64,000 nt of DNA from Bacillota bacterium (GTDB lineage Bacteria; Bacillota_A; Clostridia; Tissierellales; Peptoniphilaceae). The notes beneath the pieces were generated by a model. That model ran no database searches and was not told where the DNA came from. It saw nothing but the letters and a program-made list of their open reading frames with translations. Below are positions 16,426 to 26,024 of this stretch, in pieces; position 1 is the first letter of the stretch; every line of letters starts with the position of its first letter. The stretch covers positions 1 to 64,000 of the forward strand of contig JAEZWK010000033.1 in NCBI GenBank assembly GCA_023443045.1, read 5' to 3'. Both the position numbers and the translations under genes were made by a program.

Positions 16426-17191
16426 AAACAAATATTCCTTTTTAAGGAATGATGAAGAGTATTTTATATATAAAAGTCTAGAAGAAAAAATAAACAAAAG
16501 TTATGAAAAGGGTATAACTACTTGCTCAGATTTTTTAGATCCTTTTTGGCAAAAAACTGCAGATGAGTTGGCTAAATCCTTTTATTTGAATGTACACTTT
16601 TATTCGGGTTTTATTGAATCTGAAAGAAAGGTTTTATCTTTTTCACCATATAATAATAACGATAATTCTTTGGTTTCAATTTTTTGTGCAAATTATAAAA
16701 ATAATTTCACTAAAATATTTCACAGAGATGTTTTAGGCGCTTTGATTGGTTCTGGGATAGATAGGAAATCTTTGGGTGATATTATAATTACGGATAAAGT
16801 ATATTTTGCGGCTTTATCCACTTTAGATAATTTTATATTATCTACTAATTTTAGGATCAAAAAAAATATTTTATCTTTTACTAAGACCGATTCTAATCTT
16901 GTTAAGATGCCAGAGTTGAAAAAGACATATTCTAATTGTATTGTATCATCTATGCGTGCTGATCAAATTATTCATTCTATTTTTAATATTAAAAAAAATG
17001 ATGTGGATAATCTGATTAAATTAGGTAAAGTTAAGATTAATTATAGACTTGAGAATAAATCAAGTAGAAATGTGGAATTTAATTCACTTATAAGTGTTAG
17101 AGGATATGGTAGAGCTTTTGTTACTGATCAATATACAAATACAAGAAGTGGAAAGATATGTTTAACATATTATAGAATTGTGGAGGAATAA
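16400..17191 (+). CDS. ylmH: YlmH-family S4-domain RNA-binding protein
   Basis: 263 residues if it starts at TTG 16400; GTG at 16406 is an alternative. Both lie inside the end of sepF. The N-terminal and middle parts match the YlmH fold (FLRNDEEYFIYK; RDVLGALIGSGIDRKSLGDI). The C-terminal S4 domain is at about 180-255 (MRADQIIHSIFNIKKNDV then GKVKIN and RGYGRAFV). In Bacillota YlmH binds ribosomes and has been linked to ribosome-associated quality control, which is notable because rqcH lies nearby at 18534. No ATG is available near the start. Confidence 0.88.
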   Translation: MKVDYILGKNKYSFLRNDEEYFIYKSLEEKINKSYEKGITTCSDFLDPFWQKTADELAKSFYLNVHFYSGFIESERKVLSFSPYNNNDNSLVSIFCANYKNNFTKIFHRDVLGALIGSGIDRKSLGDIIITDKVYFAALSTLDNFILSTNFRIKKNILSFTKTDSNLVKMPELKKTYSNCIVSSMRADQIIHSIFNIKKNDVDNLIKLGKVKINYRLENKSSRNVEFNSLISVRGYGRAFVTDQYTNTRSGKICLTYYRIVEE

Positions 17192-17646
17192 TGAGTTTAA
17201 TATTAATTCTAATCTTATTATTTTTAGATCAAATTTCAAAATATTTAACAAGGGTATATTTAACTCATGATATAAAAATAATAGATAATTTTTTTCACCT
17301 TACGTATGTAAAAAATAGCGGGGCAGCTTTTGGAATATTTAGTAATAATAAAATTTTGCTTTTATATCTTACAACATTTATTATAATTGCTTTAGTTATT
17401 ATGTATTTTAAGTTCAAGTTTAGAATGAATTTATATACAAATTTTGTGAGCATTCTATTTATTGCTGGTGCTATTGGAAATTTAATAGATAGAATTGTTC
17501 ATGGTTATGTTACAGATATGCTCCACTTTTATATTTTCAAGTATTCATTTCCAGTTTTTAATTTGGCAGATGTTTATATTAGTTTGTCAGTATTTTTTAT
17601 TATTCTTTTTACGATTTTAGGGAAGTTGAATTTTCATGAATTATAA
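17191..17646 (+). CDS. lspA: Lipoprotein signal peptidase (signal peptidase II)
   Basis: 151 residues with four transmembrane helices. The aspartyl-protease pair is in GNLIDRI and FNLADVYI. FLDQISKYL and VKNSGAAFGIF are the family boxes. It cleaves the prolipoprotein signal peptide in the membrane after lipid modification. The ATG shares one base with the end of ylmH (TAATG). It overlaps the following pseudouridine synthase by 11 bases, the conserved lspA-rluD arrangement. Confidence 0.95.
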   Translation: MSLILILILLFLDQISKYLTRVYLTHDIKIIDNFFHLTYVKNSGAAFGIFSNNKILLLYLTTFIIIALVIMYFKFKFRMNLYTNFVSILFIAGAIGNLIDRIVHGYVTDMLHFYIFKYSFPVFNLADVYISLSVFFIILFTILGKLNFHEL

Positions 17647-18547
17647 ATATGAAGGTGAAACTATTCGTTTGGATAAATTATTTAGAGAGTTTTTCTATCC
17701 GTCAAGGAGCGAATTAAAAAAAGTAATTGATTCAAAGGAAGTATTTGTAAATGGTAAACTTGCAAAAGCTAGCTTAGAAGTTAATACTGGTGATATAATA
17801 GAACTTCCTATATATAATGAATTTAGTTTCAGAAAGATTACTCAAGATATTAATGTTTTATACGAAGATGATTACTATATAGCATTGGATAAACCCAAAA
17901 ATTTTTTAGTGCATCCAGCAAAAAGTTCAAAAGAATTAAGTTTGGTGGAGTTTCTTATAACAAATAATTTCCCGCTGTCCGATGGAGAGGATGCATTAAG
18001 ACCTGGAGTTATACATAGGCTTGATAAGGAAACAACGGGTATTGTTATTTTTGCTAAGACTAATAATAGTCATGAATTAATGAAAAAGATGTTTTCTGAT
18101 AGAAAAATTTCTAAGAGATATATTTGTATAGTTTCAGGTGATTTAAAAGGTAGTAGAGAAATTAAAAATTATATTACTCGCGATGATACAAAGATCAAAA
18201 TGAAAGTAGCAAATTTTGGTAAAGAGGCAATAACATTGGTGGATCCAATTGATTCAGATGGATTTTACTCATTGTTAGATGTTAAAATTTTGACTGGAAG
18301 AACTCACCAAATACGTGTTTCTTTAGCTGATATTGGATTTCCAATTGTTGGGGATGATTTGTATGGCAATATTAAAAATAATAAGTTATGCGATAGGCAA
18401 ATGTTACACTCGTATAGTTTAGAATTTGATCATCCTATTACAAATGAAAAAATAAGTATTGTTTCTAAATTGCCAAATGACTTTAAAGATTGTATAAAAA
18501 AAATTGGATTTAAAAAAATAAACCCCGAGGGGTTTATACTGTTATAG
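17636..18547 (+). CDS. RluA-family 23S rRNA pseudouridine synthase (RluD/YlyB-like)
   Basis: 303 residues. An N-terminal S4 domain (about 1-70) is followed by the RluA catalytic domain. The catalytic Asp is in the segment GVIHRLDKETTGIVIFAK (HRLDxxTSG motif), and GRTHQIRVSLADIG is motif III. It isomerises uridines, probably in helix 69 of 23S rRNA if it is RluD-type. Its position after lspA matches ylyB of Bacillus. The last 14 bases overlap the convergent rqcH gene, and the rqcH terminator hairpin lies inside its coding end. Confidence 0.93.
   Translation: MNYKYEGETIRLDKLFREFFYPSRSELKKVIDSKEVFVNGKLAKASLEVNTGDIIELPIYNEFSFRKITQDINVLYEDDYYIALDKPKNFLVHPAKSSKELSLVEFLITNNFPLSDGEDALRPGVIHRLDKETTGIVIFAKTNNSHELMKKMFSDRKISKRYICIVSGDLKGSREIKNYITRDDTKIKMKVANFGKEAITLVDPIDSDGFYSLLDVKILTGRTHQIRVSLADIGFPIVGDDLYGNIKNNKLCDRQMLHSYSLEFDHPITNEKISIVSKLPNDFKDCIKKIGFKKINPEGFILL
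18511..18536 (-). terminator. Terminator of rqcH, lying within the 3' end of the pseudouridine synthase gene
   Basis: A perfect inverted repeat TAAACCCC/GGGGTTTA at 18519-18536. Read on the minus strand it is followed by a T-rich tract (complement of 18511-18518). The rqcH stop codon is inside the stem. In the plus direction no T-tract follows at once, so it is mainly a minus-strand terminator. Confidence 0.8.
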
Positions 18548-20225
18548 TTTTTTGATTTGTATATGTTACTAGGCCAGGGTTTGGGCCTTTTATTTTTTTA
18601 ACATTTTTTATTTCAGTATAATCTACACTACATTTTGCATTTATACCAGAAAGTTTTGCTGTTAACATAGCGGCATATCTAATATCTTCATCTGTTAATT
18701 TTTCTCCTTTGTTTTGAATAACGAGATGTGTACCAGGATAATCTTTTACATGGAACCATGTATCGCTTTTATGTGATATTTTGAATGTTATTTTGTCATT
18801 TTGAACATTGTTTTTTCCTGTTATAATATTGTAACCAGAAGGACTAGTAAAAGTTTTAAAGTTATCTTTAATTTTTATATTATTTTTTTTAGAACTTTGC
18901 GGTAATATTTTATTTTCTGATAATTCGTATTTTATAATATCCAAATCTTCAATCGTTTCACATGAATTTATTAGAACAATTGTATTTTTAAGATATTTTA
19001 TAATATTTTTGTTGGCAGGTATCAGTTCTGACAAAATATTTTCTGAATTTTTATATTTATTATACTTATTGTATAATTTTTCAACATTTTTTTGTGGAGA
19101 GATTTTTTTGTCTAAAGGAATTTTTAGATCGGTATCTCTAAAATAATCATATACAGTTATAGAATCCATTCCAGGCTTGATATTATATATATTACTTGCA
19201 AGTAAATCAGCTTGAATTTTTATTTCGTCTCTTTTTTTTGATTTTTCAAGATCATCATATTGAATAGATAAAGTCTTTTCCAAACTTTTTATCTTATTTT
19301 CTAATTGTTTTATTAATGCATGATTTCTAGAATTAACGACTTTTTCTAGATATTTTTTTTCGTAAAAGAATCTAACTGCTTCTATTATGTTGTTAAATTC
19401 CTTAAAATCTAAATCCATATATGTTAGTGGAATTATAGATAATTTGTATGGGATATTATTTTTGAAATATACAAAACATTTTGGTGATTCAGATGAAATT
19501 ATATTTTTGATTTCTAATAATTTTAATATAAGCACTTCTTTTTTATTATCAGATAATTGATGAAAATAACCGTCATCATTATCGGATATAAGATATGATA
19601 ATTCTTTTCCAATTTCTGTGCTAAATCCTTGAAAATAAAAGAGAAGAGTCTTTGATACACTATATTCTGATTTTGTGAAAATATTAAAAATATCATCATA
19701 ATCTAGATCAAGTAAATTATATTTATCATCATGAATTATTTGATAATTCTCTTTCGGCAGTATTAACCTTACGCTACTCATATCTGGATAAACTCGGACT
19801 AAACTATCGATTATTAAATTATCAACTGGATCATAAAAAATAAAATTAGAATATTTTCCCATAATTTCTAAATTTATGCAATATTCCTTTTTTCCAAGTA
19901 CTATATCAGTTTTTATAAAAGTAATTTTAATTACTCTATCCAAACCTATTTGCTCAATATTATTTATAATGGAACCCTCTAGATATTTTCGTAATAGCAT
20001 ACAAAACATTGGTGGATTCTGAGGGTTATCTTTATTTGTATCTGATAAAAAAATCGAAGGTTGATCTGAAGAAAAAGAAAAAATAAGGTTGGTTTTAATA
20101 TTTTTACCACGTAATTTAAATATTATATCCTTATTCTCCTGATAAATTTTTTCAACATATACATTAGATATATTTTTTTTTAGTTCGTTTACTAATGCGT
20201 GTATAGTAATACCATTTAAGCTCAT
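18534..20225 (-). CDS. rqcH: Ribosome quality control protein RqcH (NFACT / Rqc2 family)
   Basis: 563 residues in the NFACT order: NFACT-N (about 1-185, starting MSLNGITIHALVNELKK), a HhH-like and coiled-coil middle (about 270-430 with paired helices), and NFACT-R near the C-terminus (about 455-545, DTWFHVKDYPGTHLVI). In Bacillota RqcH binds split 50S subunits carrying stalled peptidyl-tRNA and adds alanine tails. Older annotation calls these fibronectin-binding proteins. It is a single minus-strand gene, divergent from gmk and convergent with the pseudouridine synthase gene. Confidence 0.93.
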   Translation of the reverse strand: MSLNGITIHALVNELKKNISNVYVEKIYQENKDIIFKLRGKNIKTNLIFSFSSDQPSIFLSDTNKDNPQNPPMFCMLLRKYLEGSIINNIEQIGLDRVIKITFIKTDIVLGKKEYCINLEIMGKYSNFIFYDPVDNLIIDSLVRVYPDMSSVRLILPKENYQIIHDDKYNLLDLDYDDIFNIFTKSEYSVSKTLLFYFQGFSTEIGKELSYLISDNDDGYFHQLSDNKKEVLILKLLEIKNIISSESPKCFVYFKNNIPYKLSIIPLTYMDLDFKEFNNIIEAVRFFYEKKYLEKVVNSRNHALIKQLENKIKSLEKTLSIQYDDLEKSKKRDEIKIQADLLASNIYNIKPGMDSITVYDYFRDTDLKIPLDKKISPQKNVEKLYNKYNKYKNSENILSELIPANKNIIKYLKNTIVLINSCETIEDLDIIKYELSENKILPQSSKKNNIKIKDNFKTFTSPSGYNIITGKNNVQNDKITFKISHKSDTWFHVKDYPGTHLVIQNKGEKLTDEDIRYAAMLTAKLSGINAKCSVDYTEIKNVKKIKGPNPGLVTYTNQKTITV

Positions 20226-20355
20226 AACATCACCTAGTGTTATTATAAATAAGCTTTAGATATATTACAACAAATTATTACAATTTAGAAATATAATATT
20301 GATTATTGAATTCAGAATATATATCATTAATATAATAAAATTAAAAGGTGGTTAA

Positions 20356-20991
20356 ATGAATAGGTGGTGGAATGAATTGAGCAGAGGTTTTTTATTAGTA
20401 TTATCTGGACCATCCGGTGCAGGTAAAGGCACTGTATCTAAAGAATTGATGAAAAATAATAAGGATGTTATTTTTTCAATAAGTGCAACAACTAGAAAAA
20501 TGAGAGATGGGGAAGTTAATGGTGTAAACTATTATTTTGTTTCTGAAGAAGAATTTGAATCTATGGTGCAAAATGATGGTTTTTTAGAACATGCTAAGGT
20601 GCATAATAATTACTATGGCACACCAAAAGATTTTGTTTATGATCATATAGAAAAAGGTGAGATAGTTTTATTAGAAATAGATGTTCAAGGAGCATTGCAA
20701 ATTAAGAAGAATTATAAAGAGGCTGTTTTTATGTTTTTACTACCCCCTAATATGGACGAGTTAAAAAAACGTATTATTGGTAGAAATACTGAAACAGAAG
20801 AAGATATAGAATTAAGATATAAAAATGCTTTTAAAGAACTTGATTTTGTAAATGAATATGATTATTTTGTTGTAAATGATGAAGTAAATCAGGCTGTAAA
20901 AGATATTGAAAATATTATTAATGCAGAAAAGCATAGAGTTAAAAGATTTAAATATATTAAAGAGAAAGTCGTAGGTGAAAATAATGTTTAA
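20356..20991 (+). CDS. gmk: Guanylate kinase
   Basis: 211 residues. The P-loop is SGPSGAGKGT, at about 18-27. TTRKMRDGEVNGVNYYFVS is the GMP-binding segment, and the lid has RIIGRNTETEEDI. It phosphorylates GMP to GDP. The ATG follows AGGTGG. The 10-residue lead MNRWWNELSR is slightly longer than usual, and TTG at 20377 is a possible alternative start. The gene opens a run gmk-rpoZ-coaBC-priA-def-fmt. yicC and remA, often upstream of gmk in Bacillota, are absent here. Confidence 0.96.
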   Translation: MNRWWNELSRGFLLVLSGPSGAGKGTVSKELMKNNKDVIFSISATTRKMRDGEVNGVNYYFVSEEEFESMVQNDGFLEHAKVHNNYYGTPKDFVYDHIEKGEIVLLEIDVQGALQIKKNYKEAVFMFLLPPNMDELKKRIIGRNTETEEDIELRYKNAFKELDFVNEYDYFVVNDEVNQAVKDIENIINAEKHRVKRFKYIKEKVVGENNV

Positions 20992-21169
20992 TCCTCAAAC
21001 AGAAATTTTAGGTGAAAATGTAAGTAGATATACTTTGGTTATGGTGACTGCAAAAAGAGCACGCCAATTAGTTGAAGGATCTCCCAGTAGAATTGAAACA
21101 GATAGTTTAAATCCTATAAGTGTTGCTTTAGAAGAAATTGCAGAAAAAAAAGTTGATTTCGTGGAGTAA
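20984..21169 (+). CDS. rpoZ: RNA polymerase omega subunit
   Basis: 61 residues. The RpoZ core is visible: SRYTLVMVTAKRARQLVEG and then NPISVALEEIAEKKV. Omega helps assemble RNA polymerase by binding beta-prime. The ATG at 20984 follows GTAGGTG with good spacing; a GTG at 20975 is possible. It overlaps the end of gmk by 8 bases, the widespread gmk-rpoZ pairing. Confidence 0.93.
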   Translation: MFNPQTEILGENVSRYTLVMVTAKRARQLVEGSPSRIETDSLNPISVALEEIAEKKVDFVE

Positions 21170-21171
21170 TT

Positions 21172-22371
21172 ATGTTTACAAAAAAAAGAGTAACTTTATG
21201 TGTTACTGGTGGAATTGCGTGTTATAAGTCTGTTAATCTAGCAAGTTTATTAGTAAAAAACAATTTTTTAGTTGATGTAGTATTAACTGAAAATGCAAAA
21301 AAATTTGTTTCACCACTTTCTTTTTCTGCGATCACAGGTAATAAAGTGTACTCTGATGAGGATTTTTTTGATCCTACAGAAGATATTTTACACATAAAGT
21401 TGGCAAATAATGATGCTGTAATAGTAGCTCCAGCGACTATGAATACAATTGCAAAAATCAATCATGGAATTGCGGATAACTTAGTTACAAATTTAGTTTT
21501 AGCTACAAAATCAAAAGTGTTTATCGTCCCTGCAATGAATACAAATATGTATTATAATGATGCTACTCAAAATAATATTAACGATCTTAAAAGTAAGAAT
21601 TATAATATAATTGAACCTATAGAAGGATTATTAGCGTGTAAAACTGTTGGAAAAGGGAAAATGCAAGAACCTGAAGTTATATTGAAATACTTTTTAGATA
21701 GTATAACTGATAATTCATGTCTTGCAAATAAAAAAGTTTTACTAACGGGTGGACCTACAGTATCAAAGCTTGATCCAACAAGAATTTTTACAAATAGATC
21801 ATCTGGAAAAATGGCAAATGCATTAGGAGAAGTTCTTAAGAATAAAAATGCCGCTGTAGATTATATTAGTTATTTTAAGCCTACATTTAATGCAGATAAT
21901 TATTATTATATTGACACAACAGAATCTATGTTAGAAGAAATATCAAAAAGAATTAATGAATATGATATTTTGATAATGAATGCAGCACCATTAGATTATG
22001 AGTTTGAAACATATTATCCAGACAAAATAAAAAAAGACGATAGTTTAACTTTTTCATTAAAAAGAACTCCTGATATTTTATCTACAATTAAAGATATAAA
22101 TAAAAATACTATAATATTTGGATTTGCTGCAGAATCAACAAATCATTTTGAAAATGGGAAAAATAAGTTAAAAAGAAAAGGTATGAATTTGATTTTTGTA
22201 AATGATATAAAATCCAGTGAAAATGGTATGGGTAGTTCTCATAATTCAGGTTTTTTAATTACTGATAAAGGGGATTCTACTTTTATTGAACCAGATCTTA
22301 AAATTAATATAGCAAGAGTTCTAATAGATAAATTAGAGGAGTATTTAGTTGATAGCGGATATTTTTGTTGA
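21172..22371 (+). CDS. coaBC: Bifunctional phosphopantothenoylcysteine decarboxylase/synthetase
   Basis: 399 residues. The N-terminal FMN-dependent CoaC domain (about 1-180) has the opening GGIACYKSV, PAMNTNMY and the active-site region GLLACKTVGKGKM. The C-terminal CoaB synthetase domain has LLTGGPTVSKLDPTR, FTNRSSGKM and NAAPLDYE. It makes 4'-phosphopantetheine in two steps using CTP. coaD, the next enzyme of the CoA route, is encoded at 37404. It starts 2 bases after rpoZ and overlaps priA by 23 bases. Confidence 0.96.
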   Translation: MFTKKRVTLCVTGGIACYKSVNLASLLVKNNFLVDVVLTENAKKFVSPLSFSAITGNKVYSDEDFFDPTEDILHIKLANNDAVIVAPATMNTIAKINHGIADNLVTNLVLATKSKVFIVPAMNTNMYYNDATQNNINDLKSKNYNIIEPIEGLLACKTVGKGKMQEPEVILKYFLDSITDNSCLANKKVLLTGGPTVSKLDPTRIFTNRSSGKMANALGEVLKNKNAAVDYISYFKPTFNADNYYYIDTTESMLEEISKRINEYDILIMNAAPLDYEFETYYPDKIKKDDSLTFSLKRTPDILSTIKDINKNTIIFGFAAESTNHFENGKNKLKRKGMNLIFVNDIKSSENGMGSSHNSGFLITDKGDSTFIEPDLKINIARVLIDKLEEYLVDSGYFC

Positions 22372-24652
22372 TAGATATATTAAATCAAATGATGCCCCCA
22401 ATTTTTTTTCTTACAAATATGATGATAAGAAATTTAGTTATTTAAAAATAGGAAGTAAGGTTATCATTCCTTTTGGAAAGAATAACGATCCTATATTAGG
22501 TGTAGTAATCAATATTAGAGATGATGTAGAAGATGAATTTGAATTAAAAGAAATTTATGAATGTGAAAAAGAATTATATCTTTCTGCGCAACAGCTTAAA
22601 ATAGCTGAATTTATTTCTTCAAATACTGACTGTAATTATATACAAGCTATAAAATTATTTTTTCCACCGGGAAGTTTTAATAAAGTAGAAAAAAGGTACG
22701 TCTTAAATAATGATATCAGAAAAACTTTAGGGATAAAAAATTTTGTTATTTATGATAAACAATATAAAAACTTTTCTGAAGAACATAAAAAAATAATAAT
22801 TGACAACTCAGAAGTTCAATTTTTTTCGAATAAAACTCGAAAAGATATAAAAAGTTTTTCGTTTAAAATTTCAAATACGGATGAAAGTTTGACCAAAAAA
22901 CAAAAAGAAATTATAGATTATATAATTAAGTTTGGTATTGAACAAATTTCTGAATTAGTGGATGAAGGATTTAGTTTAAATTCTATTAATAATTTAATTA
23001 AGAAAAAAGTAATAACACTATCTACGTCAGTAAAGAAAGTCGATGAATATAAAAAATTAGAATTAAATCAAGAACAAAAAAACGTCTACGAAACTATTTT
23101 AGAATCTGAATATAACAAGTTTTTAATCCATGGTATTACAGGATCTGGAAAGACTGAAATTTATTTACAACTCGCAGAAGAGTTTATTAGAGAAGGTAAA
23201 TCTGTACTTGTATTAGTGCCAGAAATAGCTTTAACTACACAAATTATTAAACGTTTTGAGGGGAGATTTAAGCAATCAATAGCTATAATTCACTCGGGTC
23301 TAAGCATTTCTGAAAAATTATCTGAATATGAAAAAATTAGAAATGGAGAAGTTAAGATAATAATTGGTGCTAGAAGCGCTCTTTTCGCACCATTTAAAGA
23401 TTTGGGGTTAATAGTGATAGATGAAGAACATGATTCATCATATATATCACAGATGACTCCCAAGTATAATTCTATTGAAGTTGCTAGCTTTATTTCAGAT
23501 CATTTTAATGTAAAACTAGTTTTAGGTTCTGCAACTCCATCGTTGAATACCTTTTACGATTGCTTGCAAGGTAAAATTAAATTGCTTAGTCTTTCTAAAA
23601 GAGCTAATAATCTTTCTTCGCCTGAGATAATTCCTGTAAATATGTCCAATGAATTATCTAAAGGAAATTTTTCTATTTTTTCAAATAAATTAGTTAATCT
23701 AATTAAGGAAAATTTAGATAACGGATTTCAAACAATCTTACTTATTAACAAAAGAGGATTTTCTAGTTTTATAAATTGTAGATCATGTGGCCATACAATA
23801 AAATGTCCACATTGTGATATATCAATGACATATCATAAGCATCTTAATAGATTAGTTTGCCACTATTGTGGTTATACTTCGTTAATTCCTGAAAAATGTC
23901 CTAAATGTTCTTCTAATAAAATAAAAGATTTTGGCGTTGGAACAGAGCAAGTAGAAACTTCACTAAGAAAAATTTTCAAAAATGCTAGAATCGCTAGAAT
24001 GGATAGAGACACGATGAAATCCTTAAAGAATTATGAAGACATATATGAAGGAATGAATTCACATAAAATTGATATTTTGATCGGAACGCAGATGATCGCA
24101 AAAGGATTTGATTTTAAAAACGTTACTCTAGTAGGTATTTTAGCTACAGATATGATGCTAAATTTACCAGATTATAGATCAAATGAATGGTCGTTCCAAC
24201 TTTTCAATCAGGTTTCAGGAAGAGCAGGAAGAGGTGAAATAAAAGGAAAAGTTGTTTTGCAAACATATGAATCTAATAATTTTGTAATAAAAGCAGCTTT
24301 GAATAATGATTTTAATCAGTTTGCTAAAAAAGAGCTAATGATACGAAAAAATCATTTATATCCTCCTTTTTCTGATGTTTATGTTGTTAGGTTTGAGAAT
24401 AGAGATAATAAAATTGTTCAAGAAGATATTTATAATCAGTACAGAATTATTAGCGATTATATCAAAACTAATGATTTAAAAATATTAATTGAAAAACCTA
24501 TGCCATGTATGATAACGAAAATAAAAGATAAGTATAGATGGCAATTTATTATAAAATCATTGGATAAGGATAAAGAAAAAATCATTATGTGTTTAAAAAA
24601 ATTACTAAAAAAACAAGCAATATTAGAAATAAATCCAATAAATATGTTATAG
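22349..24652 (+). CDS. priA: Primosomal protein N' (replication restart helicase PriA)
   Basis: 767 residues. An N-terminal 3'-DNA-binding domain and a winged-helix region precede the DEAD-type helicase core: Walker A GITGSGKTEIYLQ, DEEHD, GSATPS, and QVSGRAGRG (motif VI). Eight zinc-binding cysteines lie between the helicase lobes (CRSCGHTIKCPHC and CHYCGYTSLIPEKCPKC). PriA reloads the replisome at stalled forks. The start is TTG 22349 behind GAGGAG (22336-22341), inside coaBC; no ATG is better placed. Confidence 0.95.
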   Translation: MIADIFVDRYIKSNDAPNFFSYKYDDKKFSYLKIGSKVIIPFGKNNDPILGVVINIRDDVEDEFELKEIYECEKELYLSAQQLKIAEFISSNTDCNYIQAIKLFFPPGSFNKVEKRYVLNNDIRKTLGIKNFVIYDKQYKNFSEEHKKIIIDNSEVQFFSNKTRKDIKSFSFKISNTDESLTKKQKEIIDYIIKFGIEQISELVDEGFSLNSINNLIKKKVITLSTSVKKVDEYKKLELNQEQKNVYETILESEYNKFLIHGITGSGKTEIYLQLAEEFIREGKSVLVLVPEIALTTQIIKRFEGRFKQSIAIIHSGLSISEKLSEYEKIRNGEVKIIIGARSALFAPFKDLGLIVIDEEHDSSYISQMTPKYNSIEVASFISDHFNVKLVLGSATPSLNTFYDCLQGKIKLLSLSKRANNLSSPEIIPVNMSNELSKGNFSIFSNKLVNLIKENLDNGFQTILLINKRGFSSFINCRSCGHTIKCPHCDISMTYHKHLNRLVCHYCGYTSLIPEKCPKCSSNKIKDFGVGTEQVETSLRKIFKNARIARMDRDTMKSLKNYEDIYEGMNSHKIDILIGTQMIAKGFDFKNVTLVGILATDMMLNLPDYRSNEWSFQLFNQVSGRAGRGEIKGKVVLQTYESNNFVIKAALNNDFNQFAKKELMIRKNHLYPPFSDVYVVRFENRDNKIVQEDIYNQYRIISDYIKTNDLKILIEKPMPCMITKIKDKYRWQFIIKSLDKDKEKIIMCLKKLLKKQAILEINPINML

Positions 24653-24660
24653 GAGGAAAT

Positions 24661-25107
24661 ATGGCAATTAGATCACTAAGAATTGTGGAAGACCCTATTT
24701 TAAGAAAAAAATCTAAACCTATTAATAATATAGATGATAATATACTCAATTTGATTTCAGATATGAAAGAGACATTAATAAAAAATAATGGAGTAGGGCT
24801 TGCAGCTGTACAAATTGGTGTATTAAAAAGATTAATTTTGGTTAAACCAGAAGAAGAAATAAATGCATATATAAATCCGGAAATAATTTCAGAATCAGAT
24901 GAAGAAGAATTAGGTCCAGAAGGATGTTTAAGTATACCCAATGTTAGTGGAGAAGTATATAGACCTACATGGGTTGAGGTTAAGTACACAGATATGAGTG
25001 GAAAAGAGTTCGTTAAAAAATTCTATGATTTTGAAGCTAGAATTTTTTGTCATGAGATTGATCATTTAAATGGAATTTTATTTACTGATAAGGTAGAAGA
25101 AGAATAA
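24661..25107 (+). CDS. def: Peptide deformylase
   Basis: 148 residues. Motif 1 GVGLAAVQIG, motif 2 EGCLS with the metal-binding Cys, and motif 3 HEIDHLNG with the two metal His and catalytic Glu. It removes the formyl group from nascent peptides and pairs with fmt directly downstream (shared base TAATG). The ATG at 24661 follows a strong AGGAGG; earlier in-frame starts would run back into priA. Confidence 0.97.
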   Translation: MAIRSLRIVEDPILRKKSKPINNIDDNILNLISDMKETLIKNNGVGLAAVQIGVLKRLILVKPEEEINAYINPEIISESDEEELGPEGCLSIPNVSGEVYRPTWVEVKYTDMSGKEFVKKFYDFEARIFCHEIDHLNGILFTDKVEEE

Positions 25108-26024
25108 TGAAAATTGTTTATTTTAGCTCTAGTGATATTGGAGCAGAAATATTAGACTTTATAATAAATAATTCATCGCACGAAATTGTAGTTTATTCAC
25201 GAAATGATAAGGTAAGAAATCGTGGTAAAAAGATTTTACCTACTTCAGTAAAAACAACAGCATTACAACATGATTTAATAGTAAAAACAGCAGATAGATA
25301 TGATGAAATTGATATCGAATTTTTAAAAACCTTTGATCCTGATATTTTTATTTTATTTTCATACGGTGTCATTTTTAATAAAGAATTACTTGATTTACCT
25401 AAGTATTCCTGCCTTAACATTCACACTTCATTATTGCCAAATTTAAGAGGGGCTAGTCCGATAGAAACTGCAATTTTAAAAGATTTTGAAATCTCGGGAA
25501 TTAGTTATATGAAAATGGATGAAGGTTTAGATACTGGAGATGTCTATGAGATGCATAAAATAGATATTAGTGATTTACGCTATATAGATTTTAAAAATAG
25601 AATTATTGATACAATAAAATCAACTATTTTACCTCTGTTAGATAAAATAGAAAAAAATACTATAGTCCCAAATAAACAAACTGGTGAAAGTAGTTATGCA
25701 AAAAAGATAAAAAAAGATGATTTACAGATTGATTTTTCAAATGATGCAAAAATGGTTTATAATAAAATTAGAGCATTTGATGATCATTTGGGAGCATATA
25801 CTATTATTTCAGGAATAAGATATAAATTATATGATGCTGAATTGTGTGAAAAACAAATTACACCAGGAAATATAGAATTTGGAAAAGATTATATGTTGAT
25901 TGGAGCTAAAAATAAGTCCATAAAAATTAAATCAATACAGATGGAAGGAAAAAAGAAAATGAAAGTGTCAGAATTTCTAAATGGGAGATCATTACCACCA
26001 AAGGTAGATAATATAGATGGATGA
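25107..26024 (+). CDS. fmt: Methionyl-tRNA formyltransferase
   Basis: 305 residues. The formyl-transfer domain carries NIHTSLLPNLRGASPIE, and the segment after it (ISYMKMDEGLDTGDVYE) binds formyl-THF and completes the active site. A C-terminal beta-barrel tRNA-binding domain runs from about 200. It formylates initiator Met-tRNA, whose product is later deformylated by Def. It overlaps rsmB by 8 bases. Confidence 0.96.
   Translation: MKIVYFSSSDIGAEILDFIINNSSHEIVVYSRNDKVRNRGKKILPTSVKTTALQHDLIVKTADRYDEIDIEFLKTFDPDIFILFSYGVIFNKELLDLPKYSCLNIHTSLLPNLRGASPIETAILKDFEISGISYMKMDEGLDTGDVYEMHKIDISDLRYIDFKNRIIDTIKSTILPLLDKIEKNTIVPNKQTGESSYAKKIKKDDLQIDFSNDAKMVYNKIRAFDDHLGAYTIISGIRYKLYDAELCEKQITPGNIEFGKDYMLIGAKNKSIKIKSIQMEGKKKMKVSEFLNGRSLPPKVDNIDG

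Noticed and set aside
20331..20336. TATAAT upstream of gmk as a defined promoter
   Set aside because: The region is almost only A/T and the best -35 candidates are at wrong spacing, so I could not assign a promoter confidently.
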